Part shown: positions 25,535-36,587 of the stretch, one piece after another
Layout: the number at the start of each line of letters is the position of its first letter
How positions within the stretch are numbered: position 1 is the stretch's first letter
Assembly: GCF_030272615.1 (NCBI RefSeq)
Contig: NC_081411.1
Coordinates: 835,314,136 to 835,378,135, forward strand
Source of the DNA: Cryptomeria japonica
Lineage: Eukaryota > Streptophyta > Pinopsida > Cupressales > Cupressaceae
Length of the DNA: 64,000 nucleotides
Direction of reading: 5' to 3'
Program-made: the position numbers and the translations under genes
The notes under the pieces: generated by a model
What the model was told of the DNA's origin: nothing
What the model saw: only the letters and a program-made list of their open reading frames with translations
Database searches by the model: none

Positions 25535-25966
25535 TGTAGGATTTTGCCAAGATCAAGAGGCAATGGAAAGCACAAATAAGAGAGACAATAGAATGACAAG
25601 AACAAAACTGTATTCTCATCAATATGCAAAATGATCAACTGGATTCACCAATACAATGAATATAGGCCTGCTTATATAGGCAAGGCCATATGGATGTATG
25701 AGCACACAAATATGACATGTGGCTCAATGAGAAACAAGGGTAGGTAGGAGAAATAATATAATATTCCACAAGAGGTGGATGACCCACCGAATGTGGAGTG
25801 TAATAGCAAAATAAGACCACAAAAGGTGAAATTTCTCCTACAAGCTCTAAACCTATGTGCACACTTCCCTAAGTGTCTCAAATCCAAACTACGAAGAGAT
25901 GCATTATCCTAAGTTAACTTAAGTAAGTGTAATAATATCCAAAATGAATATTTATTTACACCAACA
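25535..25966 (-). repeat. 5' LTR of element N
   Basis: 432 bp, the same ends as the other copy; the primer-binding site adjoins it directly at 25534, which fixes the element's orientation as minus. Confidence 0.92.
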
Positions 25967-26028
25967 GACATCAATGACAAAACATCAATACAACACATGA
26001 TCAATTCCTCCAAGTTGCCAACAGGATG

Positions 26029-26559
26029 ATGGTTTCACTCAAGTCTAGATGGGCAATAGTAGATCCGGAAGCAAGCACTAAGAGGACAAGGTTTCAATAC
26101 TAGGTTGAATCATTCTTATTCTAGTTATTATTTTAATTGCAAGCATTTTGGTCATAAGATCGTGGATTGTAGGAAAGGTTTGATGAGAAAGAATATTTTT
26201 GTTAATATAAATGTATTTGATGCATTATTTGATTTCAATGTCATTTTTCATAAGTGCAACAACTTTGGACACATTGCAAGAAATTTTAGAAGGAATTTTG
26301 TGAGCTATCTTATGCCCAAAATTAAGGGAAATAACACAATGAATCAAAGTAGTAATTATTTAAAGGTTTGGAATAAGAAATTGAAAGAATAGAAGACATA
26401 GAAGTTTCTAGTGGCTCACACTACACTTCCTGCCCAAAAGGAGAAGAATTTGTGGATCATAGACAATAGATGTTGAGTTCACGTGAATAAGACATTAGTA
26501 AGTTCATGAATTTCAAGAAGTTTGATGGAAGAGATTGTACCCTTGGTAACAAGTATGTT
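26029..26559 (+). pseudogene. Element D gag and protease remnant, 3' of the A insertion
   Basis: The plus strand resumes D: two decayed zinc knuckles (CKHFGHKIVDC and CNNFGHIARN, the second having lost its last Cys), a basic linker, then a copia protease start (LWIIDNRC in place of the usual WxxDSGC) with stops. The protease reading is interrupted by a MITE at 26570 and continues at 26878 (VVKGTFSLDGD, TYNVLYV) before all similarity is lost near 26950. Integrase, RT and RNase H of D are not present in the window. Confidence 0.7.
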
Positions 26560-26877
26560 GCTAGAATAGGGCCGCGACTATTTTGGCTCCAAAATGGACC
26601 TTTTGTACAACGTGATAGCGACGTGTTAGTCAATTGCAACCGTTTATTGTAAAATCGACAGTGTAAAATGTGCGACTAACACACATGTTAGTCAATCCGT
26701 ACTGCCGTTTGGCTATTCTGGCTCCAAAATGGACCTTTTGTACAGCGTGATAGCGACGTGTTAGTTAATCACAACCGTTTATTGTAAAATCGACAGTGTA
26801 AAATGTGCGACTAACACACATGTTAGTCAATCTGTACTACCGTTTTAGAGCCAGAATAGACACGTCCGCTAGAATAG
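26560..26877. mobile_element. Mutator-type MITE with 10-bp target duplication
   Basis: The element proper is 26570-26867 (298 bp). It is flanked by GCTAGAATAG at 26560-26569 and 26868-26877. Its ends are inverted repeats of about 25 bp (GGCCGCGACTATTTTGGCTC against GGACGTGTCTATTCTGGCTC), 20 of 25 identical over the arms. A 9- to 10-bp duplication and GG-starting ends fit the Mutator superfamily. Inside, a unit of 135 bp is present twice in tandem (starts 26578 and 26713), so the left-end sequence recurs internally. No transposase. It splits the protease region of element D. Confidence 0.85.
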
Positions 26878-26950
26878 TTGTTAAGGGTACTTTTAGTCTT
26901 GATGGTGATAGTACAATAACCTACAATGTCCTATATGTATAAATTTTAAA
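26878..26950 (+). pseudogene. Element D protease remnant beyond the MITE
   Basis: Continues the frame of the protease region (VVKGTFSLDGD then TYNVLYV), ending in a stop; beyond about 26950 the DNA is AT-rich and unrelated. Confidence 0.55.
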
Positions 26951-27147
26951 CATAATAATAAATATAATAATTTTTTAAGTAAAATAATTAACAAACATAA
27001 TATCTTTAAACGTATATTAACTGTATTCCTCTAAAATAGATGTATTAGTAGTATTTTAGATAGAATAATAAAAAATATTATTTATTCGTCCGAAGAAGAT
27101 AGGCATAACAAATAATTTTTTCACAATACTTCCTTTTTTTAACAAAA

Positions 27148-27155
27148 CTATAAAG
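27148..27155 (+). promoter_or_regulatory. Candidate TATA box of the glutaredoxin gene
   Basis: CTATAAAG lies about 190 bp upstream of the start codon, followed by a pyrimidine-rich leader (CTTCTCCTCTTTG, CTTCTCCTCG). A plausible core promoter by position only; the transcription start is not known. Confidence 0.4.
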
Positions 27156-27338
27156 AGAAGTACTGAAACTGGTTTATTCGCTAATCACCTTCTCCTCTTT
27201 GTCAAATCACCTGCTTCTCCTCGTCGATCCATTTAACGTTCACAATTTCTTGCACCCACAAACAAACTCCGTGTTTAGCTGTAGTAGTTTCTTTAGCCTT
27301 TCCGTAAGTCCCAAATCAGGACCTGCCTAGTTTCCTGT

Positions 27339-27767
27339 ATGGCAACAATTACAGGGTTCAATGCCCACACTCCCTCTCTACACATTTTCAATGTCACACA
27401 TGCAATGCTTTCTTCACCCACTTCTACAATCTCCGCGCTTGCAAAGAAACACCCACTTAATCATTCTCCCAAATTAAGCAACTCTCAACCAGCCCATTTC
27501 CGTGAAAAAACATGGAGTAGCGGAAAATATAGCAGCAAGAGGGAGGGCAAGATAATACTCTGTTCAATAAATAAGCTTGCAGAAACCGAGTCAATTCCTT
27601 TAGAAGAAAATCCAAGACATCTAGCTGAAAAGCTTCCATCTGCTACTGGTGTGTATGCCATGCATGATAAGAATGGAGAGCTTCAGTTCATCGGTATTTC
27701 TAGGATGGTTTCCAACAGTGTCCTCTCTCATATTCGAGATGTCCCAGAGCTATGCGGATCAGTAAAG
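27339..27767 (+). CDS. GRXS16: Plastid monothiol glutaredoxin S16-type, exon 1
   Basis: First coding exon (143 codons) of a 312-residue protein. Residues 1 to about 70 are rich in Ser, Thr and Pro and poor in acidic residues, a typical plastid transit peptide. Next comes the N-terminal domain of GRXS16, related to the GIY-YIG nuclease fold: GVYAMHDKNGELQFIGIS carries the two signature strands as GVY and FIG. Cys139 in ELCGSV corresponds by position to the Cys that in Arabidopsis GRXS16 can form a disulfide with the active-site Cys. The exon ends at AAG before GTACAG, a good donor, in phase 0. The ATG at 27339 is the first in frame and gives a length close to the Arabidopsis protein (293 residues). 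The open frame runs 39 bases past the donor, which is intron read-through. Confidence 0.92.
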
Positions 27768-28848
27768 GTACAGCTCCGTAACCTCCGTAAATTTTTAGTG
27801 CTCTAGTCTTAGTTCAAAACATATCTGTTAGGATAGCCTATAATTTTTTTCCATAATTTTTTTCGTTTCTCTATAGTCAGGGTCATAGATATACCCTGTG
27901 TATGCGTGCACATATAGAAGCAGATAGAAACATACACAATATTCAAAATATTTATGACATATGACCTAGGGGCCATAAAACCTAAACGCCTTAGAGGTGG
28001 TCGAGCCCATCTGTTGAGCTCGTCCTGAATGAATCTATGCCCTATATGGATGTATTCAGGACCATTGTATTGTAAGAGCTAATAGGCTTGACTTCCTTTT
28101 GACCTTCGTTGATGATTCCACTAGTTGAGGGTGTAGGCTTGTTTCAACTTGCGAGTTATCTTCTTATGCTTTTCACTATTATGTCTTAGAAGGTGTGAAT
28201 TTTTATAGATGAATGAGTCTCATTCTTTTCTTGTCAATATTAAATTTTGAGGCCTCAACAGCAAGATATAGACATGTTTAGCTGCATGGGTGCTGCTACT
28301 GATAGTTCTACTTAGGGTTGATCTTCCGATACATTGAGCACAACAATTGCACTATGAGTCTGTTGGGTTTGACAATTTGTGTGGTTCTGGTTCATGCTAG
28401 TTGGAAGAAGGTAGGGCTTAGGCTTATCCTCTGCATGACACTAGGTTAACAAATAGGGCCAGGGTGTGTTCAGTGATTTAAAGCTTAGGGTGCTACGGTT
28501 GGCTTGCAGTTAGGTTCATTTTAATCTTTCCAAATACAGGGCAGCCCGATTCTGCTTTAATGTCAGATTCCAATGTGTTGGAAGCCAATAGTCTTGATAA
28601 CTTTGACAACTTTACTTGATTCTATTTCATTAAAGAAGCCAGTTGGTGGTTCAGTTGGTCAGCATGTTTGATTCCTGTTGGATTCAATTGGGTATGTGCA
28701 ATTACTAGGATCCAGAATGTGAAAATTTTAAAAAATTCAGATTATGTTACCTATGGCTCATAAAAAGTAGGATTTTTGGATCCTGGGATTTATTTGTAAT
28801 GTAAAACTAGCATATTCGCCACCTCATTTTGCACCAGTTACTTTACAG
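27768..28848 (+). other. Intron of the glutaredoxin gene
   Basis: 1081 bp, GT...AG, with a pyrimidine-rich end (GTTACTTTACAG) and phase 0 on both sides. The coding sense joins SVK to [12 protein letters not shown], which fits the GRXS16 family. I see no recognisable repeat or gene in it. Confidence 0.88.
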
Positions 28849-29358
28849 ATTGCTCTTGTTGATGCACCTGATCGTGCTGCTTTGACTGACGCATGGAAGC
28901 TTTGGATGGAGGAGCACATAGCTGTTAATGGAAAGGTTCCTCCTGGAAATGAATCTGGGAACAACACATGGGTAAAGAAGCAGAGACAAGCCAAGCCTGA
29001 TCTTCGACTTACACCTGGTCAACATATGCAGCTAACGGTGCCTTTGGAGCAATTGATTGACAAATTAGTAAAGGAGAATGAGGTGGTAGTCTTTATTAAA
29101 GGTTCAAGAACTGCTCCGCAATGTGGTTTTTCTCACAAAGTCTTGACAATATTGAATGAGCAAGGAGTAGATTATGAGTCGGTTAATGTTTTTGATGAAG
29201 AGTACAATCCTGGATTAAGGGAGACTATGAAGGTATATAGTGGTTGGCCTACATTCCCTCAAGTGTTTGTTCGAGGAGAGTTGATAGGAGGTGCTGATAT
29301 CTTATCTGAGATGGCAGAAAAAGGGGAACTCCAGGACCTTTTTAGGGTTAAGAAATAG
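28849..29358 (+). CDS. GRXS16: Plastid monothiol glutaredoxin S16-type, exon 2
   Basis: Last 169 codons and stop. The exon starts [12 protein letters not shown], completes the N-terminal domain ([17 protein letters not shown], a stretch shared by GRXS16 proteins), then has the monothiol glutaredoxin domain: FIKGS, the active site CGFS at residues 235-238, [19 protein letters not shown] with the cis-Pro TFPQ loop and the GG(A/C)D glutathione-binding motif. Such proteins bind a 2Fe-2S cluster with glutathione and serve in plastid iron-sulfur transfer and redox control. All key residues are present and there is no stop or frameshift, so the gene looks functional. The ATG-less acceptor side was chosen by the AG at 28847-28848. 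Confidence 0.95.
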   Translation: MALVDAPDRAALTDAWKLWMEEHIAVNGKVPPGNESGNNTWVKKQRQAKPDLRLTPGQHMQLTVPLEQLIDKLVKENEVVVFIKGSRTAPQCGFSHKVLTILNEQGVDYESVNVFDEEYNPGLRETMKVYSGWPTFPQVFVRGELIGGADILSEMAEKGELQDLFRVKK

Positions 29359-29710
29359 AGAAAGAAGTTTTTATGTAAAATATTGGAAAAGAAGCATGCA
29401 AACAAGAGAGGGATTGCAATCGCTATGTTGAACAATAAGACATTTTGTTGTTTCGTGATCAGTTATTTCTCAAGCCGCGACAATCTTTTCCCTCAGTTTG
29501 CCAGTGTCTGCTACTAGCTACAGGGTGTAATAATTTAATTAACAGTACAGACTGCAGAAAAATGAAATGTCAGTGAATCCTAGATTTTTTACTAATGAGC
29601 ACTTGGCATCTTAGGAGCACTTTTCTTCTCCATAAAAATATACTGCTAGTGAAGTGTTTATACTTATTGGATGATTTTATTTATAATAAAAAATGTAATA
29701 AAATGTTGAT
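29359..29710 (+). other. 3' untranslated region of the glutaredoxin gene
   Basis: Non-coding sequence after the stop. AATAAAAAATGTAATAAAATG at about 29687-29707 offers poly(A) signals about 340 bases past the stop. The exact cleavage site is not visible. Confidence 0.45.
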
Positions 29711-32700
29711 ATGTAAGGTGAAATTATTCTTTCGTAAAATTTCTTTTATGAGGAATTGAATTCCAGAAGTTTTAATGTATGAAAGAGACTCACAGGGGAT
29801 TCCAGTTATACACATTGAAGAGCACCGATTACAGTTATCTAATTTCAGTTAATGCATACACATTGTATATATGTTGCTGTGTTACATCTTCAAAGTTGAA
29901 AGCGTACAGGGAAAAATTGGCTTCTAGACTTTCGTTCTTCAAGCACAAGTAGTGTAGATTTGTACAGGAACCTTGATTTGTTAGTGGTTTGATTTTTTTT
30001 TTTCACCTTTCAAACACATTCTTTGGAGCTTTGGACTATTTAATAGGAAATGTGAATTGGGTGCAAGATGGCTCAAGACAATATCACTAATCTTATGAAA
30101 CTTGTAGAAGCAGTTCTCATCGGTGGTTGGGAAATTTTTATCCCAAAAGGTTATTTGCCACAAACTCTTAGATTTCAAAATAATTTTCATGGAGGATAGT
30201 TGAAATTTGTACACCATTAAATCTGGGATTGTCAAAACTGATTTTATAATCTTCATACACATCAAGACTTTAAAAAAATCCTCCAAAAGATGCCAAAATT
30301 TATTTCTGTGTAGTTATCAGATTGAGCTTTCCACTGCCTCTGAGAAGAGCTCAAACAGAATGCTGATTCAGAATATAGTAGTGACATGGTTGTTAAATTT
30401 AAGCCTATGAATAGACTTAAAAATTTAAAAAAAATGGAAAGTGGTAGGAAGGAATCCTATTAACTTACTTTTAATGTGCTGTTTGTCTGTTGATTGGGAT
30501 CTGCATGCTGAATGTGCATTACTTGGGTTGCTCTGCTGATTGCGTGCTGACAGGGTTAGCTTGAATAGCAAACATATGGCCTTGACACTCAGACACGTCT
30601 TGGCCAAATCAAACCATTTTTTTTGCATATTTTACATTTGTTTCCACCTAGGCCATAGGAACCAATCAGTCGGGTTAACACCCTGCTCTTGATCTCGAGC
30701 ACCTTTCCATTGGCAGAGAGGGACACTACCAGCATGAGTGCTGGAAGCCTTTAAGATGTGTGCATTCCACCATAAAATGCTGAGATGCACCATGATATAG
30801 GTATAGAGTGAGTGAAGTATGCCACTCTACTGATTCATTGAGTGAAGTATGCCACTTTACTGATTCATTGACAGCAAGAAAGTATGCATGGTATACAACA
30901 GTAAACGAAATCCTGTTCATAACTATCAATTAGGTCTTAGATCATGTGATAGCAGATGGGTGTGGACTAGGACATCTGGCACTTAGAAAGTTGATTTAAT
31001 CATTTGCCTCATAGATGTCGTCAAATCTTCTACTGAAGTAAGCATACCAAAACCCAAGAATATGTTTGTGGGGCTTGAACTTGTGATACTCAAGCAAGTG
31101 GCACATTACAGTGAAGTGGGTGGTTTATGTCATTAAAAGATTTGATCTGCTCTTGAGCACTTTCCGCGTACCTAGTGGCTGCCGATATGAATTTTTATGA
31201 GCCCTCGGGGTCTTAAAGTACAAAAATTTGAAATGCAAATTTGGGGCAAGAAAGAAGGAATATTATCTCAAGTAAATATGGATCACTGGTGATTTCTTGT
31301 AAGAAATCTAGAAATGTAACTGGATTTGTTCCATGATGAATTGAGGTATATTACTTCTTGTAGAAGCTTGATATTGTCAATACAAACAAAATCTTGTGCG
31401 AGAAGACCAATTTGAGCCCGATTCTCTTTGAATGAACTCTTCTTTGATCCTTGAGATACATAAAATGCAGATAAAAAATCAAAATATACCTTTTTCTTTT
31501 GAAACAATGATTGGATATCTCTTTATAAGAAAATCCTTTGGTGTACAGAATTGTGCCACAAAAGACATATTGGAGGTAATGTTGTTTTCACTGCTGGAAT
31601 ACAGCTGCAAACCTAGGGACAACCAAGTCCATATTGAACATTAAGTGAACTCCACAACCATAAGAAAGTATGATTGCCAGCTAGGTCTCAAAAGATACCC
31701 AAGGGAAGAAATATCTTTTGTAGTATTATTTATAGAAATAGAAAAAGAATGAATTGGATAAGATGGTACCATTCATGCATATGACACGAGGGAAGGCCAA
31801 CCAAGTCAAGGTGCATATCCCAATCTTATATTATTATAAGTCTTATGTATAGGCCCTTGCCTACGCTTACTAACCCAAGTAGTCTCAACACACAAGGTAC
31901 ATAGTAAGGGTACAAGATGACATAACCTAAAGGTGTACCGCATACAATAGTAACTAAATGACACTTGTGAAGATGGGTTTTATATTGTAAAAGGCATTCT
32001 GAAAGAGACTGGTACATTTGTATTGAATGTTCCAAGCTCTAGGATGTTTATGGGATTGGAATTTCATCTGGAACTGCTTTTCTCTATTTAGAAACATGAT
32101 TTGATAAACACAGTGGTTTTTATAATTCATAGGAAAGATCTAAAAACCGAAACTTTCTGAATTTGGAAAAAACTAGACTATTATACTATGTAATCCAGTA
32201 GATTAAGCGTTGTTTTCAATACCCTTATGATGATCAACTCCTAGTATCCTTATAAAGATGGACAAGACCAAATCTTAGTATCGAAATGTGGCAGGAAAAC
32301 CAGCTAAATTAGCTTGACCCTGTTTGGATGAGAGAATTAAATTGCCCAAAAATATTTGGGCTTCATTTTTACACAAAGCAGCAGCTAGCTGAAAGTTATT
32401 CCTTGCCATAATCTTTTGAAAGATTTTCTTTTCAGCATTGTCCTGTGGAAGTGGGGATTATCAAAAAACGTAGAAGTCTAAACCATAATTGCAGTCAGAA
32501 GTGTTGCTGTTAGGCATATATTGAGGCTACAGAGCCAACCTTCCAATATGATGCAAAAGGGCTAAATAATGGCATGAAGATAATAATATGGCCAATATTC
32601 GGTTGCCTTGTTTCTGGAGGAGTTGGCTATGACATACCTGACTCAGAAGATATTCATGAGCTCTTAGTAGCCTTGTTTCTGGATATAATCAGTTTGCAAT

Positions 32701-35517
32701 GATTCACTAAGTTGTTTGGATGTAAGGATACTGATTGTGTCAACCCTGTCTGGGCTTCCCGTTTATTTATGATTATGAAAGAAGAAATAGCACTGAATTG
32801 GGGTGATTCAATCTTTTTTAAAATTAATTTACAAAGACAGTTTAAGTCTGCTCAAAAAGGGGGATTTTTTATATGGCATGTTATTTAATTGATGCTATTT
32901 GTGCTGCTATGGAATTTGGTCCCAGTTTACCTTATTGGTCTTTTCAAAATTTTATATGCTCATAAGCATATAGTGTATTGGCAGTTAATTTGTGATAATT
33001 TCTATCCTACTATTTATATTGAAGTCTATGGAAAGCAAATGCCAAAAGAAATAGTAGAGGATTTGAGAAAATTTTGCGGGTTCATGGATTTACCTAGAAT
33101 GCATAGTCATTAAAGTAAAAGGATGTCTTCAGGTGACACATGGATTGCTGACATAACTCTATCCTTTGTTTTTGGTTGTATTGAGAGTGGATAGACTTTA
33201 TTTGAATGTTATGCCTGCAAGTTTTTTCCATTGGGACCTGGAGGCAAGAATAATGGAATTTTTAGTTCTTTTCCTACATGTTAGAAGGGCAGTTTAATTA
33301 TGTGCATGAAGTATACCAAACTGATGACAAATTTAACCAATGTGCTTCGTATGATGATGATGTTGTTCAAAGGATCAAAGAAGCTAAAAGATATGTGATA
33401 TGCTGTCACCATTCCTGCTACTAAACCAGGAGCAAGAAGAGAAAACAGATGAAGAGTAAGGGAGAATAAATCTATGCTAAAGAAGGAGGCTTTTGAAAAT
33501 GCACTACTGGAATCTCTCCTTTCAAGAGATGATTATAATAACAATGCGTCTGTTCACAGGCTGGTAGAGTATGGTTAAAGTCTGGAAGATATGGAAGAGA
33601 TTACATCTGACGAATTTAATTATCAACTACAATCTGAAGGAAAAGCTTTTGGGAACATTTATCAAATAAGAGATACTGCACCACATTTGTTTAAGCTTCA
33701 ATCTTATATACAACATCTGTAAGGTCCAATGCCTCTCCCTATTGAAAATTCAATTGAGAAAAATTGCTGTATGTAGTATGAACTCCTGGAGCTATATCAA
33801 ATTCTTGGATAATTCAGATGCAGGTTAAACAAGTTGGAGAAGTGGTAGCTATGGAAATAGAAGAAGACTTATTTTGGGTATCCAAGAAACAAGAGGGGAA
33901 TCTATCACCTCAATTGGGAATGCTTTAAAGGATATAGTGGTTGATAAAATTCAAAGGTTGACAAAGTAAAATGATAATTTGCTTGAAAGAGGAGTCATAT
34001 AAGTGCCCGCACATTTACTCCAGTCAGCTAAGACTAGCATAAAGTTTTTTTTTCAAAGTTGTCGTTGAGTAACAAGCTTTATCAGATGAATTGCTGGCCC
34101 TTGGTACAAACATAGATCACAAAGAAATGAAAATGAAAATGAAAAATGTGGATTATAAATTGGTTTGAATTTCTTCTGTTTTTAAATATGGTGGATTGAC
34201 AAACCAAATGTTGCTGACAAAAGTGGAGTTGTATTGTTGTAAGATGTTAATTCATTTCCATCTGGGTGATATCAGTCTTCAGAGGAAATGGTTAAATTCT
34301 TTTTCTGATGCAAGCTTTCAGTTAATTTTGCATGCACAACATCGTCTAATTACCCTGGACCCAAGAGGGGAAATTAAAATAATGGAGTTCATGATGAAGG
34401 CAAATACTTGAGATGAGCAAATTAATTAAAATTTATAAACGATTCAATAAGTAGCTACAGACTTGATTGGTAGTGCCCCTTCTTTCTATGGCCACATTAT
34501 GTGGGCTATGTCACTGGGATTTTCCCTTGGTTTTAGAAGCAGCCTCTATACATAAGTATGCCTTGTTAGGATTTGCACCAGGTACAGTCCAAAAGAGAGG
34601 TTCTTAACATCTGTAATTTCAGTGCAGAAGCTCTATAGTTTGAAAAGGGATGCATATGCATTATAGCATATAAAACTAGAGAAGATCATACATTTTGCAA
34701 AGCAAGACAAACTTTTCTAAACTATTTTATAGGACTGAAGGGTGATCAAGAGGTGACATGGTAAAATGGAGAAACAGAGAAATTTCTCTACAATCAAAGT
34801 AACAAAGAGGAAAACCTCATAGACTACAAGCATAGACACCAAAAGGGTTCTTGAAGCACACAAATTGCAGGCTTCCAGCTTTAGAAGAAAAAATGAACTG
34901 GTTTTATAAATAAGGAATCATTATTCATGATACATATAATAAGACTGTAAAATTGTTTTGCGAAACTCTATATCTTCAGTTTTTAGGTTATAAAGCAAGT
35001 TTTATATGTGACCATATGCTGCAAGGGCTTTGTGGTACCTATTTAATAATTTAGAACATAAAGGGCCTAAAAGTTTTAAGAGGAGTAAAATGACAGAAAA
35101 TTACGTGACTGAGATTTTCTGAGTTTTGGGGCAGCAAAAATCTTTTCCAAATTTTGGAATGTCTTGGGATGGCTATCAAATAATATGAAAAATTAATATT
35201 TGCATTTATGAAGTACAAAGAAAAACAGAATTTACTTCAAAGACAAGATGCTTAATTTGTAATGGCATCCCATTGGTCGAGTAATTCATTTGATAATCAT
35301 AGTATGATCTACATATCATCAATCAAAGTTACAAGCTTGAAACTAGGGGTTAGTTATCAGAGGTGAGAATTGCAAGTGATAGATTTAAAAATCCCAAGAC
35401 AAGGAATGCAGAGCTGGTTTGAGCAGCAAGCCCAGAAATCAGAACCGTCATTAGATGGAAATCTTGGAAATGGCTCCTCATTGTTGCAAATGCTGGCTCA
35501 ACTGCCTCTTGCAGTGG
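29711..35517. other. Degraded intergenic DNA without a supported gene
   Basis: All ORFs are short, low in complexity or without motifs. Two details: 30811-30870 is a 30-bp unit (AGTGAAGTATGCCACTCTAC...) repeated twice in tandem with one difference, and 30931-30999 reads LDHVIADGCGLGHLAL on the plus strand, which resembles the HXXXD motif of BAHD acyltransferases (see findings). The stretch 32880-34440 has a few open fragments of unknown origin, none longer than 75 codons. Confidence 0.5.
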
Positions 35518-36382
35518 GACCCTGTTGACATGTATTTTGTACACTATCAAACACACAATAAAATACCCAAGGGTACCTTATCCTCTCTTGAGTAAAGCCT
35601 CTGAATGCTGAAGATATCGCGAGAAAGGATCAATCAGGGTGACTTCAAGGTTCTTCGTTGTAGGATCTCTACGTGTGGATAAGCACCAGTGGTCGTTGTG
35701 AATGCTGTTTCTTCAAGGGGCCTTACGTTTTCGAATTGCAGGAACAAAAATTTCCTAAAACTAACAAATTCTCAAAAAAGATCAAAAGATAGGGTTTGCA
35801 AGAGATGAATTCTAATCTAATCCTAAGAATGACTCAATGTAGGCTAGACTTGGTAAAATTCTACCAATTTCAGTATTGCCAAGGAATTACAACTCTACTG
35901 GAATTGATGCGATCTTCTAAGGTGATTAGTGATTTTTCAAATCATCAAGAATTATATACACTACCATAAAGGTACATATCAATAGTTCAATAATGATTGA
36001 AGGTTCAAGCAATCCAAATATCTCCAGTTGACCACACAAGGCGTCCTTACAATCAGTAAGAAGCTAGTGGTTTGGAACGTGAATCTCACCAAAGATCAAG
36101 CCCAACACTTAGTCCTTCAAACTAAAATGCTACTTCGATCGAGAATGATTCAAGAAAATAAACAACCATGAAAATAGCCACAAGAATTGCAATAAAACAC
36201 CATAACTTCAATATTTTATTGATTTCAAAGCCAAAATGGACAACAATTGCTTGAAATTCTTTCTTCAATGCTCAATCTTGCTACAAAATAACTTTCTTCT
36301 CTCCAAAAGCTCTAATCTTCTAACTTCTAACCATCCAATCTCTAATATCTAAATTGCAAATGACAAAAAGAAAATGAGTGAG

Positions 36383-36394
36383 GGTATATATAGC
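36383..36394 (-). promoter_or_regulatory. LTR TATA box of unit F
   Basis: GCTATATATACC on the minus strand, about 870 bp from the LTR end. LTR L has CTATATAAAG about 820 bp from its end, so the R-U5 lengths agree. Confidence 0.6.
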
Positions 36395-36456
36395 ATCCTC
36401 AATTACAATGAACGGCCCAGATCAAAAGAAGATCAACAGCTGAGATTCTGACACCT

Positions 36457-36474
36457 AAACCCTAATTAGGGTTT
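36457..36474. promoter_or_regulatory. Palindromic telobox upstream of the F TATA box
   Basis: AAACCCTAATTAGGGTTT is an 18-bp perfect palindrome made of two opposed telo-box motifs, 63 bp upstream of the TATA box. The identical palindrome is found at the matching place in LTR L (53657-53674). In plants telo boxes bind TRB-type Myb proteins and help drive genes of growing tissue; the role here is inferred. Confidence 0.55.
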
Positions 36475-36587
36475 GTTACAAAAAGTTCCCCTTTTAGTTG
36501 AACATTATTAAATGCATAGCCAAATATTTAATTGGCACAAAAATCGAGGGAACATAGACCAATGAATAATTAAGATGCCACATCATT

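Larger units (their letters stand above)
19311..25966 (-). mobile_element. Copia LTR retrotransposon N, nearly full length
   Basis: It is bounded by LTRs 19311-19762 and 25535-25966 and by the perfect 5-bp duplication GACAT (19306-19310 and 25967-25971). The primer-binding site on the minus strand is TGGTATCAAAGC (25534-25523), one base different from the usual initiator-Met site, and a polypurine tract rich in G (about 19763-19773) adjoins the other LTR. Gag-pol is in one frame with a handful of stops. It sits in the 5' LTR of A. The LTRs are alike apart from a few substitutions and one 20-bp indel, so the insertion is younger than A. Confidence 0.93.
11728..26023 (-). mobile_element. Copia LTR retrotransposon A with nested insertions
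   Basis: Both ends are LTRs starting TGTTAGACAACTCAGATAAC and ending CCAACA, and the whole unit is flanked by the 5-bp duplication GGATG (11723-11727 and 26024-26028). In element order (high to low coordinate): 5' LTR (18153-26023, split by N), a perfect primer-binding site (18139-18150), RT, an insertion of element B in RNase H, the end of RNase H, polypurine tract, 3' LTR (11728-12956). Gag, protease and integrase are missing. A is inserted in the gag of element D. Confidence 0.88.

Noticed and set aside
32889-33113. 74-codon ORF in the degraded intergenic part
   Set aside because: No motif, no splice or promoter context, surrounded by stops; probably chance or an unrecognisable remnant.
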